DNA from: Lentibacillus sp. JNUCC-1
Lineage (GTDB): Bacteria > Bacillota > Bacilli > Bacillales > Amphibacillaceae
Length of the DNA: 64,000 nucleotides
NCBI RefSeq assembly: GCF_009741735.1
Contig: NZ_WHOH01000003.1
Location: forward strand, 1,240,001 to 1,304,000
Reading direction: 5' to 3'
In this document: positions 1 to 9,611 of the stretch, in pieces
How the letters are laid out: each line of letters opens with the position of its first letter
Numbering within the stretch: position 1 is the first letter of the stretch
Position numbers and translations under genes: made by a program
Notes under the pieces: model-generated
Seen by the model: the letters and a program-made list of their open reading frames with translations, nothing else
What the model was told of the DNA's origin: nothing
Database searches by the model: none

Positions 1-579
1 GATATTGACGGTCTTGCAGGTGGCACCACCAAGAATAAGCTAGCAAAGGCAAGTAAGTATGATAAAGATTTTGTGCAAAAACAAATTAAAGAGGGCAATC
101 GCTTCACTCATTATGGAGGGGTGGACAACAAGAAGCAGACTGCTCCAAAAAAGCAACCAGACCAAAAGGAACAGCCTTCAACTACCCCCACGGGGACTTC
201 AAAAGTAAATGTGCCACAAGGTTATTCGCAAAATGATATTAAATTGCTGGCGAATGCTGTTCATGGGGAATCGAGGGGAGAGTCTTACGTAGGCCAGGTT
301 GCCGTAGCTGCGGTCATTCTTAACCGTGTTCAGAGTCCGACATTTCCTAACACGGTTTCAGGTGTTATATTCGAGCCGAGAGCTTTTACAGCCGTAGCAG
401 ACGGTCAGATATGGCTTACACCGAACGACGAATCAAAACGCGCAGTCTTGGATGCCATTAATGGCTGGGACCCATCTGGAAATGCTTTATATTATTTTAA
501 CCCAGACACGGCTACCTCTGCTTGGATATGGACAAGACCGCAAATCAAAAAGATTGGCAAACATATATTTTGTAAATAG
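1..579 (+). CDS. sleB: Spore cortex-lytic enzyme SleB, 3' part (5' end outside window)
   Basis: The reading frame is open from base 1, so the gene begins upstream. The first ~20 residues resemble the end of a peptidoglycan-binding repeat. A Lys/Pro/Gln/Thr-rich linker follows, then a Hydrolase_2 catalytic domain with the HGESRGE motif carrying the likely catalytic Glu, and conserved stretches NRVQSPTFPNT, FTAVADGQI, NGWDPSG and WIWTRPQIKKIGKH up to the C-terminus. The family cleaves muramic-lactam-containing cortex peptidoglycan during germination. ypeB, whose product SleB needs for stability in the spore, starts 15 bases downstream, as in B. subtilis. Function is inferred from family; the 5' truncation is only a window effect. 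Confidence 0.93.
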   Translation, partial: DIDGLAGGTTKNKLAKASKYDKDFVQKQIKEGNRFTHYGGVDNKKQTAPKKQPDQKEQPSTTPTGTSKVNVPQGYSQNDIKLLANAVHGESRGESYVGQVAVAAVILNRVQSPTFPNTVSGVIFEPRAFTAVADGQIWLTPNDESKRAVLDAINGWDPSGNALYYFNPDTATSAWIWTRPQIKKIGKHIFCK

Positions 580-594
580 AAAGGTGGGAACAGT

Positions 595-1938
595 ATGATA
601 CGCTGGATATTGATCGGAGTCTTGTCCATAACGACAATCGCAGGCGGAATTTGGGGTTACCAAGAGAGACAGGATAAAAACGCAATCTTGATTCAGGCGG
701 AAAACAATTATCAAAAGTCATTCCATAACCTCACTTACCACATGGATTTGCTTCATGATAAAATTGGTACAGCACTGGCTATGAATTCCGAAAAAAGTCT
801 ATCACCCGCCATGGTGGAAATCTGGCGCTTAACTTCAGAATCTTTGTCAGATGTGGGGAATCTCCCTTTAACATTGCTGCCTTTTAATAAAACGGAATCA
901 TTTCTGGCAGATATTGGTGATTTCACCTACAGAACGTCGGTTCGAAACCTGGAGAAAGATCCGCTGACAGATGAAGAGACAAAGGCTTTGGAAAATTTGT
1001 ATAAACAAGCTGCTGATATAAAAGACGAGCTGCGGGAAGTACAGCACCTGGTACTTGAAAATAATCTGCGTTGGATGGATGTCGAACTGGCTTTGGCTAC
1101 TGAAGACGAACAGGCGGATAATACCATTATTGATGGCTTTAAAACCGTGGAAGAAAAAGTGGAAGGGTATTCAGAAGGCAACATTCAGTCCAGTGTGATA
1201 GGCATGGCAACGAAAGATCATGAGTTTAAAAATATCTCAGGCGAAAAACTCAATCAAGAAACAGCGCTTGACAAAAGTAAAGCGATTTTTAAACTGAAAG
1301 ACGACCAGGATCTTGCAATTGCCGGGACAGGCAAGGGGGCTGATATTCCCCTCTACAGTATATCGTATAAAGATGGTGATCGTCATGGATATATGGATAT
1401 GACCCAAAAAGGCGGGCATCCGCTGAATATTTTAGTTGAGCGACCTATTAAAGAAAAAAAGCTCAGTTTGAATAAAGGGCTTGAAAAGGCAGAGCGTTAT
1501 TTACAGGATTATGATCTTGATCATATGCAGATCTTCAACAGCAGTGAATATGAACATATCGGCGTTTATTCATTTTTATATAATCAGGATGACATTCGAA
1601 TATACCCGGACGCTGTGGAAGTGAAAGTTGCCCTCGATAATGGAGACATTCTTGGATTGACTGCACGAAACTTTTATATGAATCACCACGAGAGGGAAAT
1701 ACCGGAACCGGAATGGTCCGCCGAAGAAGCAAAAGAGCAAGTGAATTCTAATGTGAAAATACAAGAAAATCATCTTGCCGTCATCGAAAACGATTTAGGT
1801 GAAGAAGTTCTTGTTCATGAGTTTCTAGGAACCATGAATGATGACACATATAGAATCTTTATTAATGCTTTAAACGGAAATGAAGAACGTATTGAAAAAC
1901 TTGGGGGTACTGAGATCAATTACGAAGGGTTATCGTAA
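595..1938 (+). CDS. ypeB: Germination protein YpeB
   Basis: 447 residues, close to the usual ~450 for YpeB. A single N-terminal membrane segment (about residues 3-21) anchors an extracytoplasmic region; the C-terminal half has PepSY-like repeats, and the end (KLGGTEINYEG) matches the family. In B. subtilis YpeB and SleB depend on each other for localisation and stability in the spore, and YpeB is cleaved during germination. An AAAGGTGGG ribosome site precedes the ATG. It is co-transcribed with sleB by spacing and is closed by a hairpin terminator. A forespore sigma factor is expected, but its promoter lies outside the window. Confidence 0.95.
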   Translation: MIRWILIGVLSITTIAGGIWGYQERQDKNAILIQAENNYQKSFHNLTYHMDLLHDKIGTALAMNSEKSLSPAMVEIWRLTSESLSDVGNLPLTLLPFNKTESFLADIGDFTYRTSVRNLEKDPLTDEETKALENLYKQAADIKDELREVQHLVLENNLRWMDVELALATEDEQADNTIIDGFKTVEEKVEGYSEGNIQSSVIGMATKDHEFKNISGEKLNQETALDKSKAIFKLKDDQDLAIAGTGKGADIPLYSISYKDGDRHGYMDMTQKGGHPLNILVERPIKEKKLSLNKGLEKAERYLQDYDLDHMQIFNSSEYEHIGVYSFLYNQDDIRIYPDAVEVKVALDNGDILGLTARNFYMNHHEREIPEPEWSAEEAKEQVNSNVKIQENHLAVIENDLGEEVLVHEFLGTMNDDTYRIFINALNGNEERIEKLGGTEINYEGLS

Positions 1939-1963
1939 AACAAGATTGAATGGTCAGTTTTGG

Positions 1964-2003
1964 AAGGAAAGGGCTGTTTAGCCTTTTCCTTTTGCTTTTT
2001 TTC
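1964..2003 (+). terminator. Rho-independent terminator after ypeB
   Basis: A 12-bp stem (1964-1975 with 1980-1991, one G.U pair, four-base loop) is followed by a T-rich tract. It separates the sleB-ypeB operon from ypfA. Confidence 0.75.
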
Positions 2004-2039
2004 TGTAATAATAAAATTATATACAAAGGGGGAATTTGT

Positions 2040-2696
2040 ATGCTGCCAGTTGGTACGCCATTGTCGCTTGTTGTGCTGGACGGTGATGAATATGCTGAAG
2101 AAACTTACAGGGCAAATGTAATTGATGTGAGGGATCAATTTATATACATAGACTACCCGATTGGGGAACAAACAAATAAATCAGCATTTCTTCCAATCGA
2201 TGCACATGTCCGCATCTCTTATGTTGGAAAGGATAAAGCAGTTTACACTTTTGCGACACATATTGTATCAAGGGTGAAATTAACGATACCAGCGTTAAAG
2301 CTGTTTCAACCTGATCAAACGACTATTAAGAAAATACAACGAAGACAATACGTACGCATCGATACCGCAATAGACATTGCCGTTGAACGTATTGAGAAGG
2401 GGCAAGAAAGCTTCACGACGGTTACACTCGATATCAGCGGCGGAGGTTTGTCCGTCATTACACAGAATCAGACTCTGATTGAAGGTGAAAACGTTGCTGT
2501 CACGATGGTGCTTCCATTCTTATCAGGGGAAATCATTTATAGTCATGCTAAAGCAAGAGTTGTCAGAATCCGTATGGTTAATAAGATTAAAAGCGCATCA
2601 CTCGGATTCACTGAGATATCAGATAAAGATAGACAGACGATCATCCGTTATTGTTTTGAAAAACAGCGGGAGACAAGACGTAAAGAACGATTATGA
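2040..2696 (+). CDS. ypfA: PilZ-domain flagellar brake protein (YcgR/YpfA family)
   Basis: 218 residues from ATG 2040, which has a good AAGGGGG ribosome site; an upstream in-frame ATG would run through the terminator and is rejected. The N-terminal half is the YcgR-type domain and the C-terminal half the PilZ domain. Both c-di-GMP-binding signatures are visible: RRQYVR (RxxxR) and DISGGG (D/NxSxxG). In B. subtilis YpfA (also called DgrA/YcgR) binds c-di-GMP and slows the flagellar motor through MotA. It has the same neighbours here (ypeB upstream, cmk downstream). Confidence 0.92.
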   Translation: MLPVGTPLSLVVLDGDEYAEETYRANVIDVRDQFIYIDYPIGEQTNKSAFLPIDAHVRISYVGKDKAVYTFATHIVSRVKLTIPALKLFQPDQTTIKKIQRRQYVRIDTAIDIAVERIEKGQESFTTVTLDISGGGLSVITQNQTLIEGENVAVTMVLPFLSGEIIYSHAKARVVRIRMVNKIKSASLGFTEISDKDRQTIIRYCFEKQRETRRKERL

Positions 2697-2791
2697 TTGC
2701 AGTCAAATGGACGCTGGTTTGTTACTTATGTTATGATATGTATGCGAAAGTAGGTTGAGACCTTAAGAGCCTTTGGAAGGAATGACTGTAC

Positions 2792-3472
2792 ATGAATGAA
2801 AATAATATCGCCATTGCAATTGATGGGCCGGCAGCAGCTGGCAAGAGCACGGTTGCCAAAATAGTTGCCCACCGTCTATCCTACATATATATTGATACCG
2901 GCGCGATGTACAGGGCATTGACATTATCTGCTATAGAACAGAGTATGGATGTCCGTAATGAACAAAAGCTTAATGAGTTATTGCTGCAAACCGACATCGT
3001 GCTGGAACAGGAAGAAGACGGGCAGCATGTTTTTGTAAATGGAAAAGATGTTACATTTGATATCCGGACAGACCAGGTGTCGAACCAGGTATCCCATGTG
3101 GCTGCGCATCCCGCAGTAAGACATGAAATGGTCCGCCGTCAAAAAGAAATGGCAACAAAACGTTGTGTGGTTATGGATGGGCGAGATATAGGCACCCATG
3201 TAATACCAGATGCCGAAGTGAAAATATTTCTTGTAGCGTCTGTTGAGGAGCGGGCTAAACGCCGGTATGAAGAAAATGTAAATAAAGGCATTCCAGCAGA
3301 TTTTGATAGATTGAAACAAGAAATTATTGACAGAGATTTGATTGATTCGCAACGTGAGATTTCGCCACTGATTAAAGCGGATGATGCAATTGAAATTAAT
3401 ACGACCAGCTTATCCATTCAGGAGGTCGCTGATCGTATATTAACATATGCCGAACAGCGGATACAGGCATAA
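2792..3472 (+). CDS. cmk: Cytidylate kinase
   Basis: 226 residues, normal length for bacterial CMP kinase. It phosphorylates CMP/dCMP with ATP in the cytosol. The P-loop is at the N-terminus (GPAAAGKST), followed by [10 protein letters not shown] and, near residue 130, the [10 protein letters not shown] stretch of the CMP-binding region. The ATG follows GGAAGGA. It lies ahead of plsC and the S1-domain gene, the usual Bacillus order. Confidence 0.96.
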   Translation: MNENNIAIAIDGPAAAGKSTVAKIVAHRLSYIYIDTGAMYRALTLSAIEQSMDVRNEQKLNELLLQTDIVLEQEEDGQHVFVNGKDVTFDIRTDQVSNQVSHVAAHPAVRHEMVRRQKEMATKRCVVMDGRDIGTHVIPDAEVKIFLVASVEERAKRRYEENVNKGIPADFDRLKQEIIDRDLIDSQREISPLIKADDAIEINTTSLSIQEVADRILTYAEQRIQA

Positions 3473-3483
3473 GGGGGAGAACT

Positions 3484-4074
3484 ATGAATCTATATACGAT
3501 CGCCAGAACGGCAGTTAAAATCATTCTCTTTCCCCTGTATCGCATTAAAGTTCATGGCAAGGAACACATACCGAGTAGAGGGCCTGTGATTATTTGTTCG
3601 AATCATATTTCGAATCTGGACCCCCCTGTTGTGGGCATCACTTCGCCCAGACCCATTTATTTTATGGCTAAATCAGAACTGTTTGATAAACCAGTTCTAA
3701 AAAAGTTGCTTCCTGGTATCCAGGCATTTCCAGTCAAGAGGGGCATGAAAGACCGAAATGCATTAAGAAAAGGTCTGCAAGTGCTGGAAGATGGCAATAC
3801 ACTTGGGTTGTTTCCTGAGGGGACAAGAAGCAAAACAGGCGAACTTGGAGATCCTTTAGCAGGTGCCGGTTTTTTCGCATTAAGATCTGAAGCTACGATT
3901 ATACCATGTGCAATTGTCGGTCCATATAAAATTGGCAGACGGCTGCACGTCATTTATGGAAAGCCAGTGGACATGAAATCATACAGAGAAAATAAAACTT
4001 CTGCTAAAGAAACAGTCAATATGATAATGGGCGATATACAGACCTTAATTGATGACCACAAAAAACAAAAATAG
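3484..4074 (+). CDS. plsC: 1-acyl-sn-glycerol-3-phosphate acyltransferase PlsC
   Basis: 196 residues. The acyltransferase block I motif NHISNLDPP (H-x4-D) and block III motif FPEGTRS are both present, followed by an IPCAIVGPYK-type block IV. It adds the second acyl chain to lysophosphatidate at the membrane to make phosphatidate. It starts 11 bases after cmk with an AAGGGGGAG ribosome site, so the two are probably one transcript. Confidence 0.94.
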   Translation: MNLYTIARTAVKIILFPLYRIKVHGKEHIPSRGPVIICSNHISNLDPPVVGITSPRPIYFMAKSELFDKPVLKKLLPGIQAFPVKRGMKDRNALRKGLQVLEDGNTLGLFPEGTRSKTGELGDPLAGAGFFALRSEATIIPCAIVGPYKIGRRLHVIYGKPVDMKSYRENKTSAKETVNMIMGDIQTLIDDHKKQK

Positions 4075-4211
4075 CTTTTTTTGTAAAATCAATTCTTTTC
4101 AGGTTAAAAATATCTTTATTTATGATATATTATGGTGGACAAATAAAATATCGAGACATATTTCATTTATAAGATGAAATTGCTGTTTGTATTTCTAAGG
4201 AGGGCTATAGT

Positions 4212-5336
4212 ATGAGTGAGCACGAAGTACCAAATGTCAATGTGGGAGACATTGTAAAAGGAACTGTTGTGAAAGTTGAAGACAAGCAGGTTCTTGTAGA
4301 TATCGGTTATAAAACCGAGGGAATTGTTCCCATCAGCGAGTTATCCAACCTTCATGTCGAAGAAACTGCGGATGTCGTTTCTGAAGGTGATGAACTTACT
4401 TTAAAGATTAAAAAAGTGGAAGATGATGAAATTATCCTTTCCAAGCGTGCTGTCGAAGCAGAAGAAGCATGGGAGCAACTGGAAGAAAAATTCAATAGCC
4501 AGGAAGTTTTTGAAACAACGGTTAAAGAGGTTGTAAAAGGCGGATTGGTTGTTGACGTTGGTCTGCGCGGATTTATTCCGGCTTCACTTGTTGAGACCTA
4601 TTATGTTGAAGACTTTTCAGACTACCTTAACCAGCCCCTTACTGTAAAAGTGGCTGATCTTGACCGTGAACAGGATCGCGTCATTCTTTCTCATCGGGCT
4701 GTTGTGGAAGAGGAAAATGAAAAGAATAAGCAGGAAATCCTGCAAAAACTTGAGCCAGGACAAGTCATCGAGGGCACGGTTCAGCGTATCACTAATTTTG
4801 GTGCTTTCGTGGACGTAGGTGGTATTGATGGTCTTGTGCATATTTCCGAGTTATCACATGAACATGTTGAAAAGACATCTGATGTCGTGTCGGAAGGCGA
4901 TAAATTGGAAGTGGAAATCTTGTCAGTTGACCGAGACAGTGAGCGTATTTCGCTTTCTCACAAGAATACACTTCCTGGCCCATGGACAAATATAGAAGCG
5001 CGTCTTGCGCCTGGTGATGTTGTAGAAGGTACTGTTAAAAGACTTGTTAATTTTGGCGCTTTTGTAGAGCTTTTCCCAGGTGTTGAAGGGTTGGTTCATA
5101 TTTCACAGATTGCCAATCGTCACATCGGTACACCATCAGAAGTTCTTGAAACCGGTCAGACTGTTAATGTCAAAGTTATAGATGTGAATGAACAAGATGA
5201 GCGCATTGCGCTGAGCATCAAAGAACTTGAGCAGGAAGAAGAAGCTAAGGAAATTACGTCTTATGAAAAAGACAATGATCAATCAAGCTTTTCTTTCGGT
5301 GATGTTATTGGTGACAAACTGGACAAATATAAATAA
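4212..5336 (+). CDS. rpsA: S1 RNA-binding domain protein (RpsA/YpfD, four S1 repeats)
   Basis: 374 residues with four tandem S1 domains, each marked by a G-x-V-x-G-x-V start and a 'D...E.ISLS' style end; the third and fourth carry FGAFVDVGGIDGLVHIS and FGAFVELFPGVEGLVHIS. It lacks the two N-terminal ribosome-binding repeats of the six-domain proteobacterial S1, as usual in Firmicutes. The B. subtilis counterpart (YpfD) is dispensable, so a general translation role is not certain. An AAGGAGGGC ribosome site precedes the ATG. The upstream gap holds a small perfect hairpin (ATTTCAT/ATGAAAT) just before the ribosome site, possibly regulatory. Confidence 0.93.
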   Translation: MSEHEVPNVNVGDIVKGTVVKVEDKQVLVDIGYKTEGIVPISELSNLHVEETADVVSEGDELTLKIKKVEDDEIILSKRAVEAEEAWEQLEEKFNSQEVFETTVKEVVKGGLVVDVGLRGFIPASLVETYYVEDFSDYLNQPLTVKVADLDREQDRVILSHRAVVEEENEKNKQEILQKLEPGQVIEGTVQRITNFGAFVDVGGIDGLVHISELSHEHVEKTSDVVSEGDKLEVEILSVDRDSERISLSHKNTLPGPWTNIEARLAPGDVVEGTVKRLVNFGAFVELFPGVEGLVHISQIANRHIGTPSEVLETGQTVNVKVIDVNEQDERIALSIKELEQEEEAKEITSYEKDNDQSSFSFGDVIGDKLDKYK

Positions 5337-5345
5337 GAATTGCTT

Positions 5346-5376
5346 CCCCCTCTCCATGATGGAGGGGGATTTTTTT
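5346..5376 (+). terminator. Rho-independent terminator after rpsA
   Basis: A GC-rich stem (CCCCC...CCA with TGGAGGGGG, two-base bulge) is followed by a run of T. It ends the cmk-plsC-rpsA block. Confidence 0.85.
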
Positions 5377-5428
5377 GTTTAAAAAGTACGATCACAACCC
5401 ATAATGATAAAAGATGGGGGTGGTCAAT

Positions 5429-6013
5429 TTGAGCAGTGGATTTTTGTTTGTGTGGATGACATGGGTTATTTGGGTGATTATGGTTTTCTTTTTGTCATCT
5501 TTTAATAGCAAAACATTGCTCTCAGGCGGGCTGTTATTAATGATTTCATGTGTCAATTTTTATGTAGCCTTGTCGGATATCAGTTTTAATATGACATTTT
5601 TCTTGATGTTTTTAGGAAGCATTTTTGTTTTTGTCCGTAAATCCTTGCCTCTTTATGCTTTATTCTGTGCCTTAGCATTATCAATTGGCTATACCAGTAT
5701 GCTGTTATGGGAGCAACTGATGCCTGTTTGGTGGTTCATGCCTAAACTTCTGATGATGCCTTTATTGGTCTGTATATTGGTCGTGCTCATGCAACGTACT
5801 ACAGAAGGAAGAATGGTAGTCTCTGTTTTGGGTATGGTAAACGGGGAAATGCTGCATAAGCTGATTTTGTATGGTTACCATATACAGATAGACATTGGAT
5901 CTTTTGAGTTTTTGGATCAAGTGACTGTAACGGTATTGTTGATCTTGGTCATACATACTTTCAGATGGCTTAAATCCCCATTCTACAGTTTTCCGAAACA
6001 ACTGGTGAGGTGA
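5429..6013 (+). CDS. yphA: YphA-like integral membrane protein
   Basis: About 195 residues, almost entirely hydrophobic, with roughly six predicted membrane spans. It is recognised mainly by position between rpsA and the YIEGIA gene, where B. subtilis has yphA, and by its membrane character. I prefer the TTG start at 5429 because GGGGGTGG lies 5-7 bases before it; the ATG at 5414 falls inside that ribosome site. Function unknown. Confidence 0.75.
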   Translation: MSSGFLFVWMTWVIWVIMVFFLSSFNSKTLLSGGLLLMISCVNFYVALSDISFNMTFFLMFLGSIFVFVRKSLPLYALFCALALSIGYTSMLLWEQLMPVWWFMPKLLMMPLLVCILVVLMQRTTEGRMVVSVLGMVNGEMLHKLILYGYHIQIDIGSFEFLDQVTVTVLLILVIHTFRWLKSPFYSFPKQLVR

Positions 6014-6017
6014 GGTT

Positions 6018-6917
6018 ATGAATGAATATATCTATCCTATTGTATTTGGCATTTTAATCGGTGTCATAGCGCGGATTATAATGCTTCGAACAGATTACAG
6101 GCAATATCCGACTTATCTGCACGGCAAGATCATCCATCTGGCCCTTGGATTTATAGCGGCTTCACTGGGAGCGATGGCCGTGCCTGCTCTGATGGAAAAG
6201 GAATTTACAGCCATCACTTTTTTAACGCTTGCAGCCAGTCAATTTCGTGAAGTCCGTAATATGGAAAGACAAACTTTAACAGAAATTGACGGTCTGGAAC
6301 TGGTTCCAAGAGGCAAGACATATATCGAAGGCATCGCCATCTCGTTCGAAGGCCGTAACTATCTGGTTATATTCACATCACTTGTAGGCACGTTGCTGTT
6401 TCTTGTCTATAATGTCTACATTGCTTTTTTAGGAGGCATCCTCTGTTTGCTGCTTGGAAAAATGCTGATGAGTGGCTCCACATTAAAGGATATTGTTGAT
6501 ATTGAGCATCACCCACTTCATTTTGACGGAGCAGGGCTGTATATTGATAATATTTACATCATGAATATTGGACTAACAGAACGGCAGGAAGATATTAAAA
6601 AATATGGCATGGGTTTTGTTTTAACACCAAAGAACATGAATATTAATACAACCATTGCAAACCTGGGGCAGCGTCAGGCGATTTTACATGATGTATCGAT
6701 TTCACTTGGAGTGTTCAGAGATTCAGGCACGCCAGCCCTCACCCCACTTATTAAGCGTGATCTTGACGATGGACGCATTGGTGTGTTTATCCTACCCCAA
6801 ATTAGAGAAGTGAAAAAAGCCGCAGAGATTATTGGAGCAGTCCCGGTACTTGAAAATGCAATTCGACTTCCATCCAAGTCCAGGACGCATAATAAGGATG
6901 AGGAGGCAGCACAATGA
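6018..6917 (+). CDS. seaA: YIEGIA-domain protein (YphB/SeaA family)
   Basis: 299 residues with about four membrane segments in the N-terminal half and a soluble C-terminal domain. The diagnostic motif is seen directly in GKTYIEGIAISFEGRNY. The family occurs in spore-formers, and in B. subtilis the gene (yphB/seaA) is linked to spore envelope assembly and germination. It starts four bases after yphA and overlaps the next small gene by ATGA, so the three are translationally coupled. Confidence 0.87.
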   Translation: MNEYIYPIVFGILIGVIARIIMLRTDYRQYPTYLHGKIIHLALGFIAASLGAMAVPALMEKEFTAITFLTLAASQFREVRNMERQTLTEIDGLELVPRGKTYIEGIAISFEGRNYLVIFTSLVGTLLFLVYNVYIAFLGGILCLLLGKMLMSGSTLKDIVDIEHHPLHFDGAGLYIDNIYIMNIGLTERQEDIKKYGMGFVLTPKNMNINTTIANLGQRQAILHDVSISLGVFRDSGTPALTPLIKRDLDDGRIGVFILPQIREVKKAAEIIGAVPVLENAIRLPSKSRTHNKDEEAAQ

Positions 6918-7101
6918 TCGTTGAAAAAGCGATACTGGCAGTCATTACAACGAACAAACAAAAATCGGCGGCGGGGCTCCGGTTTTTTTGTGCGATGACA
7001 AAGAGGAAATGCAAATGGTAGCCTCGAATCTGGAAGCAATTATGGATGGCATTGCCCATGCACTGGGGGAAGAATTGCTTGTGATTGTTAAACACGGTTA
7101 A
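6914..7101 (+). pseudogene. Capping complex subunit for YIEGIA, frameshifted
   Basis: Translation from ATG 6914 gives MIVEKAILAVITTNKQ and then runs to an early stop with a nonsense tail. Another frame continues at once as GGGAPVFLCDDKEEM, then ASNLEAIMDGIAHALGEE and a stop at 7099-7101. One extra A in the run at 6960-6964 joins the two into a ~62-residue protein of the family annotated as the capping subunit for YIEGIA. The start overlaps the YIEGIA gene by four bases, supporting a partnership. Whether the frameshift is real or a sequencing error cannot be decided here. Confidence 0.8.
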
Positions 7102-7104
7102 AAA

Positions 7105-7133
7105 TTGTTTATATCTCTCAACTTTGATAAAAT
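7105..7133 (+). promoter_or_regulatory. Candidate sigma-A promoter for der
   Basis: TTGTTT (7105-7110), a 17-base spacer and TAAAAT (7128-7133) lie about 60 bases before the der start codon. Inferred from consensus only. Confidence 0.5.
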
Positions 7134-7190
7134 GAGTAACAGACTTTTACAGTTCGATACTTATAGCACAAGAAAGGATGTTCTTCATCC

Positions 7191-8501
7191 ATGAGAAAAT
7201 CAGTTGTTGCCATTGTGGGCAGGCCAAACGTTGGAAAGTCAACGATATTCAACAGGCTTGTCGGGGAAAGAATTTCAATCGTTGAAGATACGCCCGGTGT
7301 AACCCGGGACAGAATATACAGTGAAGCAGAATGGTTGAACACAACATTTAACCTAATAGACACAGGGGGCATAGATGTCGGTGATGAGCCCCTGATTGCT
7401 CAAATCAGATATCAGGCGGAAATTGCAATAGATGAAGCAGATGTCATCATTTTTATGGTTAATGGCCGTGAAGGTATAACTGCTTCCGATGATGAGGTTG
7501 CGAAGCTTCTTTACAGATCAAACAAGCCTGTGGTACTTGCTGTGAATAAAATTGATAATGTGGAAATGCGTAATTCTATTTATGACTTTTATGCACTTGG
7601 TTTTGGGGAACCCTTCCCGATATCCGGGGCGCACGGGCTCGGTCTTGGTGACCTTCTTGATGATGTAGTGGCTAAGTTTCCTAAAGATCAAACTGAAGAT
7701 GTAGATGAAGACACAATATACTTCAGTCTGATCGGAAGACCGAATGTGGGTAAGTCCTCTTTAGTTAATGCGCTCCTGAATGAGGAACGGGTTATTGTTA
7801 GTGATATTGAAGGGACAACCCGAGATGCTGTGGATACAAGACTGCGCAGAGATCATCAAGATTATATGATCATTGACACAGCAGGCATGAGGAAAAAAGG
7901 AAAAGTTTACGAAGCGACAGAAAAATATAGTGTTCTCCGTGCATTGAAAGCAATCGACCGTTCTGATGTCGTTCTTGTTCTGATAGACGCTGAGACCGGC
8001 ATCAGAGAACAGGACAAACGGATTGCCGGATACGCTCATGATGCGGGTAGGGGTATTATTATTGTTGTAAACAAATGGGATACTGTTGAAAAAACAGATA
8101 AAGCCATGAAAGAATTTGAAGACAATGTTCGCCAACAGTTTCAGTTTCTTGATTACGCACCGCTTGTCTTTTTATCTGCCAAAACCAAAAAACGCATTCA
8201 TACACTGATTCCAGCTATTAAACTTGTAAGTGAACACCACGCCAAACGTATACCGACAAACGTTCTAAACGATGTGATCATGGACGCCCTTGCGATCAAT
8301 CCTACACCTACTTATAAAGGGAAGCGGCTTAAAATTTTGTATGCAACACAAGTCGCTGTGAAGCCACCCGCTTTTGTGGTATTTGTAAACGATACAGAGC
8401 TCATGCATTTCTCATATGAGCGCTTCCTTGAAAATAAGATAAGAGAAGCGTTTGGCTTTTCAGGGACACCAATTAAAATCTTTGCCAGAAAAAGGGACTA
8501 G
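7191..8501 (+). CDS. der: Ribosome biogenesis GTPase Der (EngA)
   Basis: 436 residues, the standard length. It has two tandem GTPase domains, each with GRPNVGKS (near residues 10 and 180), DTxG switch motifs (LIDTGGID and IIDTAGM) and NKxD ([14 protein letters not shown]), then the C-terminal KH-like domain. It is an essential GTPase for 50S subunit maturation. The ATG follows AGAAAGGATG. It precedes gpsA, as in other Bacillaceae. Confidence 0.97.
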   Translation: MRKSVVAIVGRPNVGKSTIFNRLVGERISIVEDTPGVTRDRIYSEAEWLNTTFNLIDTGGIDVGDEPLIAQIRYQAEIAIDEADVIIFMVNGREGITASDDEVAKLLYRSNKPVVLAVNKIDNVEMRNSIYDFYALGFGEPFPISGAHGLGLGDLLDDVVAKFPKDQTEDVDEDTIYFSLIGRPNVGKSSLVNALLNEERVIVSDIEGTTRDAVDTRLRRDHQDYMIIDTAGMRKKGKVYEATEKYSVLRALKAIDRSDVVLVLIDAETGIREQDKRIAGYAHDAGRGIIIVVNKWDTVEKTDKAMKEFEDNVRQQFQFLDYAPLVFLSAKTKKRIHTLIPAIKLVSEHHAKRIPTNVLNDVIMDALAINPTPTYKGKRLKILYATQVAVKPPAFVVFVNDTELMHFSYERFLENKIREAFGFSGTPIKIFARKRD

Positions 8502-8513
8502 GAGGAAATACAC

Positions 8514-9545
8514 ATGAAACGAGTAGCAGTACTGGGTGCAGGCAGCTGGGGAAGTGCCTTGAGCATTGTTTTGGCAGATAATGGTCATGACGTCAGATTA
8601 TGGACACATCGAAAAGAACAGGCTGATTTAATCAATGAAACTCATAAGAACGAAAAGTACCTGGAAATCATGATACCAAAACAGATCATTGCTTATCACG
8701 ATATGTCTGCCGCAATTAAAGATGTTGACGTTATTTTGATTGTGGTGCCAAGCAAGGCAATGAGAGAAGTTTGTCAGCAATTGAGTTCAAGCATGGAAGG
8801 CCATCCTGTGATTGTCCATGCTTCCAAAGGCATTGAACCAGGTACTTTATCACGTGTTTCACAAGTCATTGGTGAAGAGTTGGCTGCTTATAAAGAAGAA
8901 GACATTGTTGTGTTGTCGGGTCCAAGTCACGCAGAAGAAGTGGCGCAACGTCAGCCGACCACAGTCACTGTATCTTCAAACAATGAGCAGAATGCCAAAG
9001 CTATCCAGGATCTGTTTATGAATGAATCTTTTCGTGTATATACGAGTACCGATGTGATCGGCATAGAGCTTGGCGGCGCATTGAAAAACATTATCGCTCT
9101 TGGTGCCGGCATTTCTGACGGTCTTGGGTATGGAGATAACGCTAAAGCAGCTTTGATTACAAGAGGTCTCGCAGAAATCTCGCGTCTGGGAACGAAAATG
9201 GGAGCTAACCCTTTTACATTCCTCGGATTACCGGGCGTGGGAGATTTAATTGTAACATGTACAAGTGTCCATAGCCGTAACTGGCGGGCCGGAAATCTGC
9301 TTGGTAAAGGCAACCCGCTTGATGAAGTTCTTGACCAAATGGGGATGGTTGTAGAAGGTGTCAGAACGACCAAAGCTGCTTACCAATTCGCTCAGGATCA
9401 TAATATTGAAATGCCGATTACAGAAGGTATTTATGAGGTGCTTTTCAACGATACAGAACCTCGGGCGGTTGTGGAACAACTCATGAATCGCACTAAGCGA
9501 GAAGAATTGGATGATCTTAAACAACTGTTGAACAATCCAGAATAG
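8514..9545 (+). CDS. gpsA: Glycerol-3-phosphate dehydrogenase [NAD(P)+]
   Basis: 343 residues. The N-terminal Rossmann motif GAGSWGSALS is followed by LSGPSHAEE, the ELGGALKNIIALGAGI active-site segment with the conserved Lys, and GLPGVGDLIVTC plus SRN(W)R substrate motifs. It reduces dihydroxyacetone phosphate to sn-glycerol 3-phosphate for phospholipid synthesis. It lies 12 bases after der with an AGGAGG site, so the two are probably co-transcribed. Confidence 0.97.
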   Translation: MKRVAVLGAGSWGSALSIVLADNGHDVRLWTHRKEQADLINETHKNEKYLEIMIPKQIIAYHDMSAAIKDVDVILIVVPSKAMREVCQQLSSSMEGHPVIVHASKGIEPGTLSRVSQVIGEELAAYKEEDIVVLSGPSHAEEVAQRQPTTVTVSSNNEQNAKAIQDLFMNESFRVYTSTDVIGIELGGALKNIIALGAGISDGLGYGDNAKAALITRGLAEISRLGTKMGANPFTFLGLPGVGDLIVTCTSVHSRNWRAGNLLGKGNPLDEVLDQMGMVVEGVRTTKAAYQFAQDHNIEMPITEGIYEVLFNDTEPRAVVEQLMNRTKREELDDLKQLLNNPE

Positions 9546-9552
9546 ACGATAC

Positions 9553-9579
9553 ACAGAGACTTCTCCGCTTGCATACAAT
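9553..9579 (+). promoter_or_regulatory. Candidate sporulation (mother-cell sigma) promoter for spoVIF-like gene
   Basis: CATACAAT (9572-9579) matches the -10 of sigma-E and partly that of sigma-K; an AC 17 bases upstream (9553-9554) suits the sigma-K -35. It is placed about 35 bases before the start codon of a sporulation gene. Consensus only. Confidence 0.4.
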
Positions 9580-9611
9580 GTGGTGTACCCACATCACAAG
9601 GAGGAGAGCAT

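Noticed and set aside
2692..2757. 21-codon frame between ypfA and cmk (place of B. subtilis ypfB)
   Set aside because: Overlaps the ypfA stop, no ribosome site, no recognised similarity.
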